Source: Chara braunii (lineage: Eukaryota; Streptophyta; Charophyceae; Charales; Characeae). From it: a stretch of 39,859 nt of DNA. Numbering within the stretch: position 1 is the stretch's first letter; each line of letters starts with the position of its first letter. The stretch lies in contig BFEA01000404.1 in NCBI GenBank assembly GCA_003427395.1, positions 532,199 to 572,057 on the forward strand, given 5' to 3'. Below the pieces are notes generated by a model. It was not told where the DNA came from. It searched no databases and saw only the letters and a program-made list of their open reading frames with translations. This document shows, one piece after another, positions 9,700 through 19,440 of the stretch. The position numbers and the translations under genes were made by a program.

Positions 9700-11110
9700 A
9701 AAAACAACCAATTTAAAGCATACATAGCGGATGCATGGTCCTATTGGCACACACAATTTATTTTGATCGACTCAGAAATAACCTGGTTTAATAACGACTT
9801 ATTCTTTCTGGCGAAAAAATGCAAAGACTATTCAGAACTCCTGGCGTCACACAAAAACAAACAAGAAATGACATTGCTAAACCAAATTTAACAGTTGGAA
9901 GACCACACCCAAACATACAACCAAAGCGCGCACGTGGCAGAGCTGAAAGAAAAACGCTTGGAAAACACCGATGGAACGGAACACAAATTAGGGGGAAATT
10001 AACAAAGCACCGAATGGGGGCAACAATGGACACCCTCTTCTTCAGCATGGCCAAAATTAGAATTAGAAGAACAACGATAGAAGGGTTGATGAACCCCTGG
10101 GCACACAAAGACCCCCTAAGTCTTTTCACCCTACAGTGTGTTAAAATTGCAAGGGACTTTTTTAAGGACTTTTTATCCTCCCATATTGTAGATCTCGAGG
10201 GAGAAAAGCACATAAAAGTGGTAGAGGACTTTTTCTTGGTCCTCTCCAACACCAGACAACGTTAATGTAAATGGAAGAGGAGAAAACACCCAGCATCGAC
10301 GACTTCCAAAGGAATTTTGGGAGACCATGTGGAACATACTGGATTACGACCTCATGCGGTACAATCGCCAAGTGTGGCAAACAGGGGAAATGGGGGAACC
10401 GGTAGGACAAGAGTTTTAACCTTACTGTACAAAAAAATGAGATAAAATAAATATCAGAAATTATCGATCAATAACGTTTCTGACAGTAGTTTACAAGATT
10501 TTGGCCAAGAGTCTTGCAAATCGGTTGATCCCTGTGATGGAGGACATCATCTACCCAACACAGACAGACTTCATCCAGAATACGAACATTTAAGAAATAA
10601 TTTTTTTCGTCAATGAAGTTTTAAGGCTAACCAAACAAAACAACCAAAACGCGGTCATAATCTTCATTGATTTTGAAAAGGCATACGACCATGTAGATTG
10701 ATTCTTTCTTGACAAATGTCTCCACAAGATGAACTTTGGGGAAGTTTGGGCCGACTTTTAGGAAGTGGGTGTCAATACTCCATAAAAATCTGACCACAAG
10801 AGTTCAAATTAATGACAGCCTCGCACTGAAGATTCGACTAGCCCGATCAGTGAGACAGGGAGACCCTTTAGCGCCTTTCTTTTTTCTGATTGTAACGGAG
10901 GCCCTGACCGCAAACTTAAGACACCACAAGGACCTAAGAAAGATCCGGATGAAAACCATACCAGAGGAAGTCATCCCGATTTGCTCTCTCTTTGCGGACG
11001 TCCTGGCAATAATGGTAGCAGCCACGTGAGAAAACTCGGAGGAAATCCACAGGTTAATGGATAATTTTGCAAAATATCTTACATGACCATAAACTGGGGA
11101 AGCAAAACCC
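9700..11110 (+). pseudogene. LINE B reverse transcriptase core, inactivated
   Basis: Recognisable RT blocks are NYRSITFLTVVYKI (near 10455), FIDFEKAYDHVD (motif A, 10660-10700), SVRQGDPLAPFFF (motif B, about 10846-10885) and SLFADV (motif C, about 10985-11002). In motif C the second Asp of the FADD catalytic pair is Val. The Trp after AYDHVD is TGA, and the Gln or Arg before E-I-I after the QTDF block is TAA, a position also stopped in LINE D. Several frameshifts separate the blocks. The enzyme cannot be active. Confidence 0.85.
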
Positions 11111-12060
11111 AAGGATGGTGCATACACTCCCAGGAGGAAGACCGCCGGAAGAGCCTAAAATTAATTGGCTGGACAACTTGAATGACGCCTCCGTCAGAGT
11201 TCTAGGGGTCCAAATGACAGCAGAAAGTCACTCATTTTAAAATGATGAATGGATCACAGGACCGACCGTACAGAAAATGACGGCATGGAAAGGGAAACAC
11301 GCATCGTTATTTGGTCGAGCTCTAATAATAAACAACGTGGTGTTAGTCGCACTTTGGTACAAATCATTAATATGACCCCTGAGTAAAGAAACACAAAAAA
11401 CGCTGCGAAGACATGTGACCGCCTTCCTATGGAGACATTGGAGAGGACACCACGAACCCCCAACCGCAATCAGTCGAGTGGCCTGGGAGGCTGAGACTTA
11501 GTCATTCAACCCAAATCCCAAGGAGGGTTAGGCATCATTGACCCGACCACACAGACATCAGCACGCAGTCTAAAATGAATTAAAAACCTCATAATAGAAC
11601 CACAATCTCCAAGGAGTGAGCTTGCATTGAATCAAATAAGAAGATTAGCTCCACAAACACCCCTGTCTGTTGACCCTCTGTTGTGGTTAGAAGATAGAGA
11701 CTGGGCTCTCCCACGACCTAAAGGTAGAACAAGTAGAACCCGAGACACATTCTGGCCGGATCTAATAAGAATCTGAAGGAGATTGCCCCTGCCAGATAGA
11801 TGGCCCCCAGAGAGATGGGAAGAGGTGTACAGGCAGCCACTGTTCGGCAACAGGTGGGTCACCGACATGAGGGGCCAGGTTCTACACAGCATGGCAGCGC
11901 CCTGGAAAAACTGGGTGCAAAAGGGGATTGCCAGAGTCGGGGGTCTGTGGGATGCACAAGAACGGACTTGGAAAACGGTGAAACAACTTAAAAATCGACT
12001 AATGCCCATGCAAGGGAGGACCGTCTGGAAGACCTGATCTTCTCAGTCCCGCTGCACTGG
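11110..12060 (+). pseudogene. LINE B pol connection region
   Basis: Fragments match LINEs A and D after the RT core: ASLFGRALIINNVV (near 11305-11345), AFLWR (near 11420), AISRVAW (near 11470), GGLGIIDP (near 11525), RRLAPQTPLSVDPLLWLED (11640-11695), WPPERWEEVYRQPLFGNRWV (about 11800-11862) and APWKNWVQKGIARVGGLWD (about 11895-11955). Two conserved Trp codons are TGA (near 11371 and 11578). The segment is collinear with the other copies but frame-broken. Confidence 0.7.
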
Positions 12061-12355
12061 TATCATATACTCAAGAAGGGACCTGAAATGCAGGAGGACT
12101 GGGTCGCAATAGCTGAAAGAAAAGAGTGGGTCGGCCTGATTCACGAGCACCGCCAGGAGGATGCACTTGTCGAACTTTATGCAGTGAGGGGACGAAACCG
12201 GTTGGAGGGTAGCCACGACCCGTTTCAATGGGTTGAAAGGAACCAGATATTCAGAATTAGGGTGTTGGAAGATGGACAAGAAAGACTGGCGTAGCGACTG
12301 AAAACCCCAATTGATAGGTTACCCTTCGACCCACAAAACTAGAGATGGACCCCCT
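12057..12355 (+). pseudogene. LINE B pol: conserved barrel-like segment
   Basis: The frame reads WYHILKKGPEMQEDWVAIAE, then GLIHEHRQEDALVELYAV, LEGSHDPFQWVERNQ and IFRIRVLEDGQ, followed by PIDRLPFDPQN. LINEs A, C and D have the same pattern of alternating hydrophobic positions. The DWV...G.I...VE.Y spacing resembles small SH3-like barrels (Tudor, agenet or KOW types). That resemblance is my inference and no domain search was possible. A TAG and a TAG/TGA-type break near 12293 and 12340 end the frame. Confidence 0.5.
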
Positions 12356-12399
12356 CGAAACCCCTTCCTAAGGGGCCAAAGAAAGCCCTGCTCTAGCAC

Positions 12400-13320
12400 A
12401 GACTCTCAGTCAAATCCGCCTATCGGATGTTCCGTCCAAAAAACAAATTGGTAGACAGCATCAATGATAGATGGGCAAAGCACCTCAATGTATCAACAGA
12501 CCTATTGAAACCAATCAAGTGGTTCCAGGGGATAAAAAGGAAACCAACGAAGATCACATCTCTACAATGGCAGATCGCGAACATATGCCTTTCCACCCAA
12601 AACTGGATGATAGACCACACCGGTTTAGAACAGAAGGGGTTGGCGTCCCCTTGGTGTCCCAACTGCCTGCAGAACTTCCCCAATAGGAAGGTACCAGAAA
12701 CCATAGAACACATATTCATGTAGTGTCCGAGAACAGTCCTCACGTGGCGATGGTGGGACCGGATATGAAAGAAAACAGTAGGAGAAGAGGACTGACCCTG
12801 GGAATGGAGGGCGATACTCACAGGGCATTGGGCCCAAGGCGTCAAGTGAATTCAGATCCAATATGTTTCAGCTTGACAGACGAGCTATTCTATGGACACT
12901 GTGTGGAAAAGATGTGTACTGGCCATAGACAAAGCAAGGGTGAAAGGACCGGAATCGACGGAGCAAATCAAATCACAAATACAAACAGAACTGCAATCAA
13001 GATGGCAGGAGATAGAAGGGAAATTGACCCTCCTGGACGACACGTTAGAAATACAAAAGAAAATTGATGCCTACAGCAGGGAATGGCTGGGGAGTGAACA
13101 AGGAGGATGGATGGCATTGGTAAAATGGGAGGGTAAAAACAGAGGAAATGAGCCGAAAACAGACAAGGGGAATACGGGGACACTACACATGGATTATAAG
13201 TTAGTCTTCAACAACTGGACAGACTTAGACCCGACAGTACCCCTTCGCCCCCCAGAAGACTTCCCAGACCCCTTCCCCCCAAATGCCCTGGCAATAGTTG
13301 AGAATGCATGGTATGGTCAT
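12400..13320 (+). pseudogene. LINE B zf-RVT finger and C-terminal domain
   Basis: SVKSAYRMFRPKNKL (near 12405-12450) leads to ITSLQWQIANICLSTQNWMI, WCPNCLQNFP and ETIEHIFM-CP (12560-12730), the C-x2-C...H...C zf-RVT pattern. The Gln before the last Cys is TAG (12721). After a frame change, the C-terminal domain (about 12890-13310) has a helical part (EQIKSQIQTELQSRWQEIE), WLGSEQGGW, YKLVFNNWTDLDP and the signature DFPDPFPPNALAIV. The domain is shared by LINEs A, B and D, and its function is unknown to me. Confidence 0.75.
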
Positions 13321-13329
13321 TATGAAGGA

Positions 13330-13878
13330 CGGGGTTGGGGTGACGATCACATCTGGAGGACGCAGTGGTTTCAAGACAGTAAGACAACCACCAACCCTCT
13401 GGTGGCCCCCAGAGAAAGTTTGGTGATGAGCGAATGGAGGCCCGGACGGTGCGGAAGAACTACTGACCTTCAGAAACTAGCAAAGTCGACCAGCAAGGAA
13501 AAGCAGGGGAAAGGTGGAACAGACAAGAGCTGTGTGCAGCTGGAGAGGAAAAGGGAGGAAGGGAAGGGGAAACTGGGCGTATCAGTAGTTATTTGGCGCC
13601 TCACACGAGGCGAAGAAGTTCTCTCCTTTCAAACGCCCTGTTCAGTTAATCCTCTGGAACCTCGAGCAATCAATGCTGACAGGCGATACCTATCCCCTGT
13701 GTATCCGTCTGAATATCAATCTGATGTAAGATGGGACGCTGGACCCTATTTCCAGCAGGTGTGGCTCCCCACCAATAGACTGGAGCAACCAGGAACCTGC
13801 TAGCCTGCTAGGGCGGGATGCTCATATCACCTCTCCTAGCAGACTTTCCTCCTTTCAAAAAAAAAAAAAAAAAAAAAA
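13330..13878 (+). promoter_or_regulatory. LINE B 3' UTR with three hairpins and A tail
   Basis: The UTR contains GCAATCAATGCTGACAG (near 13665). HP1 (13738-13756) is GCTGGA/TCCAGC. HP2 (13764-13786) is GCTCC/GGAGC with CCACCAATAGACT in the loop. HP3 (13805-13842) is CTGCTAGG/CCTAGCAG around a loop containing GATGCTCATATCAC. The A22 tail spans 13857-13878. HP3 has a quite different stem from LINEs A, C and D but keeps the loop motif, which is good evidence for a selected RNA structure. Confidence 0.65.
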
Positions 13879-13885
13879 GGGATGG

Positions 13886-14378
13886 GAGTCTCGTGAGTAT
13901 GATCTGGGGATGCCTTGGGCCGGGCATTCCAAGGGAAAACCAAGGGTTGCTGTCGGTGCGACGCTGGTCGGAGCTGGGGTGAGTTGTGTTGCCCTGTAAC
14001 CTAGCAGGATGGGGGCATGAGGCCTGGGAAAGCTTGGCAGGGAATAAGACAGTGTTAGAGAGTTTTAGAATGTTTTGTTGGGGATCCCAGGGGTTCTGAG
14101 CATTCAAAGGGCTTCTGTGGCTTCCCGTGCTGCTTGAGTAGCCTAGCAATCGGTCAGCAGTTATCCATGTTTTTCCTAAATTTTCTAGAATCTGTTTCAT
14201 AGTTCTCAGATTGTTCTTAGCCGAAACCAGGTAATGGGCCTGGTATTTCAAATCATTTGTATAATTCTATATGGGATGCTGGGCCCGGTTCCCAGCACGT
14301 GTTGCTCCCCATGAATAGACTGGAGCATTTGTCCCAAAAAAAAAAAAAAAAAAAAAAAAAAAGAGTCTCGTGAGTATG
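13886..14378 (+). mobile_element. 461-bp A-tailed retroposon with a perfect 16-bp target-site duplication
   Basis: GAGTCTCGTGAGTATG occurs at 13886-13901 and again at 14363-14378, identical over 16 bases. The DNA between them (13902-14362) ends in A27 (14336-14362). Before the tail are HP1 (14278-14296, GCTGGG/CCCAGC) and HP2 (14304-14326, GCTCC/GGAGC, AATAGA loop), the LINE 3' signal without HP3. The remaining 370 bases match nothing else in the window, have no long frame and no clear Pol III boxes. It is either a 5'-truncated LINE of another subfamily or a SINE-like parasite using the LINE tail. It inserted just after the LINE B A tail. Confidence 0.8.
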
Positions 14379-14722
14379 TGAAAAAAAAAGAAAAAGAAAA
14401 AAAAAAGAATGGTTGCGTGTTAGAGGGAGGGAGGACTTAGCACCAGATTTCCCCCTCTGCAAGATGTGTAACCTAGGAGTAACAAAGACAGTTTCTCTTG
14501 GTCCAAAACCAGGAAGATATGGGAGCCCCCCCCAAAAAAAAGGGTCCAGATGAAACCCTCTTCCTCTTGACAGCAATGTACAAATCTGGCATAGTCGACA
14601 CTAACTATTGGAACCTGACTGACCTATTCAAGGACCAGTACATGCCAGCCATCGGCCGCAGAACCCTTTCGGAGGCCTCCTGCCGCCGATGTATTTTATG
14701 AACGGCATGTGAGCCTTCGAAG
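14379..14722. other. A-rich tract and short unassigned frame
   Basis: A purine-rich A/G tract (14380-14407) is followed by about 300 bases of unique-looking sequence. A 67-codon plus-strand frame (14498-14701) contains FLLTAMYKSGIVDTNYWNL. I recognise no family, and low-complexity AAAAAAAA lies inside it, so I do not call a gene. A T-run (14723-14745) follows and may be the A tail of an unrecognised minus-strand element. Confidence 0.35.
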
Positions 14723-14745
14723 TTTTTTTTTTTTTTTTTTTTTTT

Positions 14746-15880
14746 GAAAGCCCTGGTTGCTGTAGCGGTGGATACTAGACCGATGGCAGTCACCCACAGT
14801 ACTCGGCCACTCGGTTGTCCAGCTGAACTCCTCTGAAGACCTCACCCACCCTTCCTCTCATCTTTTTTTGCCCTGGCGCACCCCCAACCCCCCTGTCCTA
14901 CCCTAGTGTTAACCACCCGGGACCATCACCCATCACCATCTTGGCGGCATGACCTAACAAGACAGCGTTTGCAGGCACCCAGGCTAAGCAGAGACACCTA
15001 CCCCCCTGCTCAGCCCTGGTTGAAGCAGACGCCGTGCAAGCCCGATTGAGTCCCATCATACTCAACCATCATCAACTTCGCCCCCTTCTTCTTCCACTCC
15101 TGAGGACTCTTTTTCTTCTTTGAGTCATTCCCTGAGGTGGGTTGAGCATTGCCTAGCGTTGCCAGTCTAAAGCTTTCCTAGACAATGTCTCAAATGAGTG
15201 GTACTTCGGGAGGTAGGTATGAACGTGCTACTACAGATCTTCATGAGGGTGCACAGTGGCTCCCATCTAGCACAGTTGTGTGGTGATGATAGAGAGCTGC
15301 GAATCCTCCGTTGTGTGTCCCTGGAGCCTGTTCCGGCTCCGTGGTAAGGTGCAGTATCTTCTTACACCCCCGACATCCCGTACTAAGGAAATGCTATGCC
15401 AGCCTTAACCCTATGCTACATACTAGCAGGATAGCCAACCCTGAGTCTTGAGTTATGATTTTAAATCTCTTATCCTTATGTTGTATTACTTGTGTTGATG
15501 GTAGAGAGAGCTGGGGATCCTCCGTTTAGAAGAGGCTCGATCGAATTCTCAATTTGGCTGGGGCCATGTACTGGTGGTTTCAGGAGGTCATCCATATGAG
15601 GTTATATGGAGAGCTAGATATCGACAGCAATAAGCAGAGTTTCTATTAGTGCAACAGGATCTTGGGAAGAAGCCAAGGAACTGATAGAAACGAAAAAATG
15701 AACCAAATGGCGCCGTACTGTCAGGCCAATAGGAAGGCAGATGTTGCCTCTCAAGAAAGAAAGCCTGCACAAGCATTTTGAAGAGGAATGGCTTCCCAAG
15801 GGTTCTGTAGGGTGTTTGAGGGGCATGGCAAATGGCAATAGCATTTGCGGATTGGAGCCAGTCAAAGGAGGGGTGTGACA
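14746..15880. other. Non-coding, with internal and dispersed repeats
   Basis: No coding frame is convincing here. Positions 14967-15040 match 21574-21640 (GCAGGCACC...GCTNAGCAG, then TCAGCCCTGGTNGAAGC), a dispersed repeat. Within the region, a sequence reading TGATGATAGAGAG...ATCCTCCGTT (15284-15312) recurs at 15496-15526. The right end carries the left target-site duplication of the next retroposon. Confidence 0.5.
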
Positions 15881-16721
15881 CCCAACATCATGCCCTTTTT
15901 TTTTTTTTTTTTTACATACTAATGAAACTCCCATCCTACCAACTCTCTCGATATATCTCCTGGTATACCCCCACTCCTTTTCTATCTTACCTCATGCGAG
16001 GAACATCACTCTCTACTGGAGCAACCTGACAAGACAGCGGACGCGGGCACTGACGCTGAATGAGCTTCCCCATTCAGCCCCAGTTCAGGCACTAGCGTAC
16101 AATCCTCGTTATACGGGTACCTCGGGAGCTAGGCGCGAAGTTCTCAACTACTCCCGTGAGCAGTGAGGGCACCCATAGGCGGTGTCTAATGGTCGGCTTA
16201 CCAAGGTCTATCCCATGAGCCCCCCTACCTCTAAGCACCAACCCAATATAGCGCGGTTCATATATGGCTACTGTTGGTTCTTGAATATGCTGGTTGTTAT
16301 GTGAGGTAGTGTGATATCATAGTCTGTAAGGATGTATGTGGTTGCTTTCTGCGACTAATGAGCCTTGCTTATGTCTGTTCGCTAGGGAGAATCGACCAGT
16401 GGTAATGGTGGAGACCTCGGCCCTCATCAACCACCCCCGACCCACCACTGCTAACGCACCCTCCCAGAATGGGTCTATAGCAATCGAGAGTAGGACACAC
16501 CTCTTGATTTGACATTGGTTTCCCTACAAGGCACCCCTGCCACCAAAGGACTGCCACGGTATCACCATGCACCCAAACAACCCCTTACCACTCTCCAAGC
16601 TGAAAGAGAGTAGCATCCATCCCACATCAGCTCTCCCACAGGAAAGGCACACGTCCCCACCCAAATCCATCCAGAGGATCATCCCTAGCTGATATGACGA
16701 ACAGTATATATATAAACATGA

Positions 16722-16800
16722 TAAGCATAGTATGGAGTTGAAACCGGGACCTCCAAGGTACAATAGCAGAGCTCTACCCACTGAGCTATTGAGGTCATTA
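16722..16800 (-). other. tRNA-like module 3 of composite copy 2
   Basis: On the minus strand the A box is TAGCTCAGTGGG (16788-16777) and the B box GGTTTCAACTCC (16745-16734), which carries one extra T compared with copy 1. It is followed by the body that starts with a TATATATA stretch (16704-16712) and the GATGATCCTCTGGA motif, also seen in copy 1 near 4875. Confidence 0.65.
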
Positions 16801-16877
16801 GTCTGTAAAGGCGCTATGCCAGGCTCAGGACAAGTATGTGGAGTGCAACCTACACCAACCAACTGTGTTTGGGGGAA

Positions 16878-16957
16878 ATTGTGGGCCGACAAAGTCGAAC
16901 CAGCAACCTCCCCGTTGCAACACTGGAGCTCTGCCCACTGAGCTGCCATGCACTTGC
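16878..16957 (-). other. tRNA-like module 2 of composite copy 2
   Basis: On the minus strand the A box is CAGCTCAGTGGG (16945-16934) and the B box GGTTCGACTTT (16901-16891). D-arm pairing GCTC/GAGC is kept. The sequence between the boxes (CCAGTGTTGCAACGG) is close to that in copy 3. Confidence 0.65.
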
Positions 16958-17009
16958 TTACCAACTGGCCGTCTCGAAGGTAAGACGCCAAGCATGCCAC
17001 ATGCAATAT

Positions 17010-17090
17010 CGTGGGGGCAATGGGAATTGAACCCACAAGCTCCTGAGTGCCGCTTGAACGCGTTACCAACTGAGCTACACTCAGTCGGTC
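17010..17090 (-). other. tRNA-like module 1 of composite copy 2
   Basis: On the minus strand the A box is TAGCTCAGTTGG (17077-17066) and the B box GGTTCAATTCC (17033-17023), both consensus. This module begins within about ten bases of the element's 5' boundary set by the target-site duplication. That is the expected place for an internal Pol III promoter that starts transcription at the element end. Confidence 0.7.
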
Positions 17091-17201
17091 CCAACCCCCC
17101 AACCTCATGCCCTACGCGACCTCCTGATCGGAGTGGGAATAGGCCCCAAGGTGCAAATCAGGGGGTGTGCCTAGGATTTTAGGAATGGGGGTTGGAGTAA
17201 T

Positions 17202-17891
17202 TTGTGTCCTGAGGCTGATGTCTACACTTGTACGGAACAGTCCGCTTCGCGCTTGCCATCATCATCAGCGGCGGCCGCATCTACATCAACAGCGACCCTG
17301 ACATCAACAACGACCTTACCAAAAGCGGCATCAGCATCAACAGCAGTGCTGCGACCGTCACCCCCAGCCTGCATCATTGTATCATCTGGCGAATCGGGGG
17401 CTACATCAATCATATCGACCTCAACTATGATGACGGTTCCTGCGAGCATCATTATCTCATCTCGTGAATCAGGGGCTCAGCCAATTTCAAAAACTACAGT
17501 CAAGACTACATTCAATACAACTGACGAATTGACAACACTGTTGATCTCAATGACACCAATAGCGCCGCCACCGGCGACATCTACAATCCAAACATCAACA
17601 ACAATGACTGTTGTTACAACTGAAGCAGCATCAATCAAGGTAAGTACAACTCCGCTTCGGCCGGCCTTCCCTGAGCGCGGGGTGGATCCAAGCGCCCTCG
17701 AAACGGTGCTTGCAATAGAGCCAGGGGATTGGCGGGGATTCTTGGCTGGCAGTTGCGTGGAACATCTGGTATCTCTTCTTGCACCTTTTGCACAGCCGGG
17801 GGTGGAATTGGTCAGGTCTGATGGTGGGGGCAGGGATGGTGGGCAAGGTGAGGAGGGGCCGTTTCCATGGGATGGAGGGGGAGATGGGTAG
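17202..17891 (+). CDS. Hypothetical Ser/Thr-rich open frame, possibly part of a spliced gene
   Basis: A 230-codon frame is open on the plus strand. Residues 12-160 are rich in Ser, Thr and Ala and arise largely from degenerate CATCAA-like trinucleotide repeats. The tail is Gly/Asp rich. I recognise no domain. A strong splice-donor consensus, AAG/GTAAGT, occurs at 17637-17645, so a gene could stop using this frame there. The minus strand also has a 71-codon frame (17846-17631) with a CxxC-like start (LCKRCKKRY). Repeat composition could keep frames open by chance, so coding status is doubtful. Confidence 0.2.
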   Translation: MCPEADVYTCTEQSASRLPSSSAAAASTSTATLTSTTTLPKAASASTAVLRPSPPACIIVSSGESGATSIISTSTMMTVPASIIISSRESGAQPISKTTVKTTFNTTDELTTLLISMTPIAPPPATSTIQTSTTMTVVTTEAASIKVSTTPLRPAFPERGVDPSALETVLAIEPGDWRGFLAGSCVEHLVSLLAPFAQPGVELVRSDGGGRDGGQGEEGPFPWDGGGDG

Positions 17892-18699
17892 ACTTATGCG
17901 GTGGTTTTCTACGTGGTGAGGAGAGTGCGGGAACTAGAGTGATTGAATGTTGCCTTGCTGCCTCCCTTTCTGAGGGGAAACGGTTTCAATTACCGATGTG
18001 CTTTTATCGATGTGTTATCCTAATTAGTGTCCTCCCTTCGGGTTGGTTGACCTAATTTCTCAAAAGGAAGGCACGTGTCACGTTCTCATAGCTAGGGTGT
18101 TCCAGTGTGTGCGCTATGCCATGATTTGGTATGAAGATTTGTAGGCATAGATTCGATTGTTCTTTTAATTTGTGTGCTGCCCCTGGGGCTGGGTTTGTGT
18201 TAATTTCTGTTGCTCAGGGGAAATACGACGTAATTACAAATGAATTACTAGACTCTCTTTTCCCCATTAGCATCCTCTTGTTCTCTTTGTTGTTGCTATT
18301 GTTGTTGTTGTACTTGTCGTCGTCTTTCTCTGTTGGGCTACGTTCGGTTGTGGAACAAATGAGCTTGGAAAGAGAAACAAAATCACAAGCGGCCAACACA
18401 CTCGCGTGCCAAGTTTGAAAGGGCAACAAAAGCATTTTTACCCGCTCGCCGAGTTTGACAAAGGCAACAAACTTGCGCACCAAGTATGAAAAGGCAACAA
18501 AATCACACGCGGGGCACAACCTTTTTACTGATATTGCCCTTTCCAAACTCCGCACCCGATGTTGTTGCTCACACACATTTTTTTGCCCCTTCGAAACCCA
18601 AAGTGTGACACTTCCGGACTTGTTTCTTTTCTTTTTTCAAAACAACTACGTCCAGGTCATGGTGTGATTTTCAAATCCGCAGAAAAAACAGGTGACGCA
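17892..18699. other. Unassigned DNA with a short degenerate repeat
   Basis: No gene is recognised. Around 18361-18512 a roughly 35-base unit with the core AAGTTTGAAAGGGCAACAAA recurs about four times with drift (cores near 18371, 18410, 18455 and 18487), each followed by CAC/GCGC-rich sequence. The homology of LINE C begins shortly after 18700. Confidence 0.45.
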
Positions 18700-18714
18700 G
18701 ACAGTAGTTTGAAA

Positions 18715-19440
18715 CTGCAAAAATATCATTGGGTGGAAATCGGGAAACAAGGCCCCTCCTTAAAAGAAGGCGACTGGGTAGCAAGTACGGAGTCTCCTCA
18801 AAGGATAGGTCAGATACACATGGTTTCACCTCAGACTGTCCTGGTTGAACACTACACAATCACTAGAACTGACACCCTCCAAGGTAGCAGAGCCCCCCTC
18901 GAATGGAAAGAGAGAGCATTTGTGTATCGAGTGAGAGTTTTAGAAGAGAAAGGACAGAGGGTGGTGATCCAGCCCTTCAAATCAATTCATGACCTGGCTC
19001 TGGACCCAGCAGAATGGACATGGGAACCCCCCCCAGCAGAGGGGAGGCCCCAAAGCAGGTCACATCAGCCGACACCAGCTGTCGGTCAAATCAGCCTATA
19101 AAATGCTCAGACCTAAAAGACGGCTGAGAGACATAGTAAACGACCGATGGGCCAGACACCTAAATGTGGATCGCTCCCTCCTGACTCCAATAAAATGGTT
19201 CCAAGAACAGAAAGCAAAACCCATGAAAGTCACTTCCCTGCAGTGGCAGATTGCCCACCGCTGTCTGCCAACAAATGACTGGTTGACCGACCGTACCAAT
19301 TTAGAACAAAAATGTCTGCTGCTTCCGTGGTGCCAACGGTGTCAAAGCCTTTTCCCTTTCTACAAGAAGGCGGAAACCATCGAACATATCTTCATGCAAT
19401 GCCCGATTGCCCAATTTATATGAAGATGGTGGGATCGGGC
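18715..19440 (+). pseudogene. LINE C pol fragment: barrel-like segment and zf-RVT finger
   Basis: The first frame (to about 19100) has KEGDWVASTESPQRIGQIHMV, TVLVEHYTI, PLEWKERAFVYRVRVLEE and LALDPAEWTWEPP. After a one-frame change near 19080 comes LSVKSAYKMLRPKRRLRD, VTSLQWQIAHRCLPTNDWL, WCQRCQSLFPFYKKAETIEHIFMQC (split here: finger Cys at about 19332 and 19341, His near 19385, Cys near 19400). The finger keeps all expected metal ligands. In plant-type L1 elements this C-terminal zinc finger binds nucleic acid. This is the least damaged finger in the window. Confidence 0.8.

Larger units (their letters stand above)
5785..13878 (+). mobile_element. LINE B: near full-length, degenerate L1-type retrotransposon
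   Basis: In order on the plus strand it contains an ORF1 with CCHC knuckle, an APE-like endonuclease, RT, a connection region, a barrel-like segment, a zf-RVT finger, a C-terminal domain, a 3' UTR with three hairpins and an A22 tail (13857-13878). All parts align with LINE D. Both reading frames are broken by many frameshifts and stops, and catalytic residues are lost. The start is placed after the A-run of the preceding composite retroposon. A 5' leader like those near LINEs D and E is not visible, so it may be slightly 5'-truncated. Confidence 0.85.
15881..17113 (-). mobile_element. Composite retroposon copy 2: three tRNA-like modules, body and A tail, with target-site duplication
   Basis: CCCAACATCATGCCCT (15881-15896) and CCCAACCTCATGCCCT (17098-17113) flank the element, differing at one of 16 bases. 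Read on the minus strand from 17097, it starts with a tRNA-like module, has three such modules, then a non-coding body and an A18 tail (T-run 15897-15914). Copy 1 has the same order and near-identical boxes. The duplication sets the unit at 1201 bases and shows that all three modules transposed together by a copy-and-paste route, presumably with LINE proteins. It contains no shared coding frame. Most differences from copy 1 that I checked in module 1 are C/T or G/A. Confidence 0.88.
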
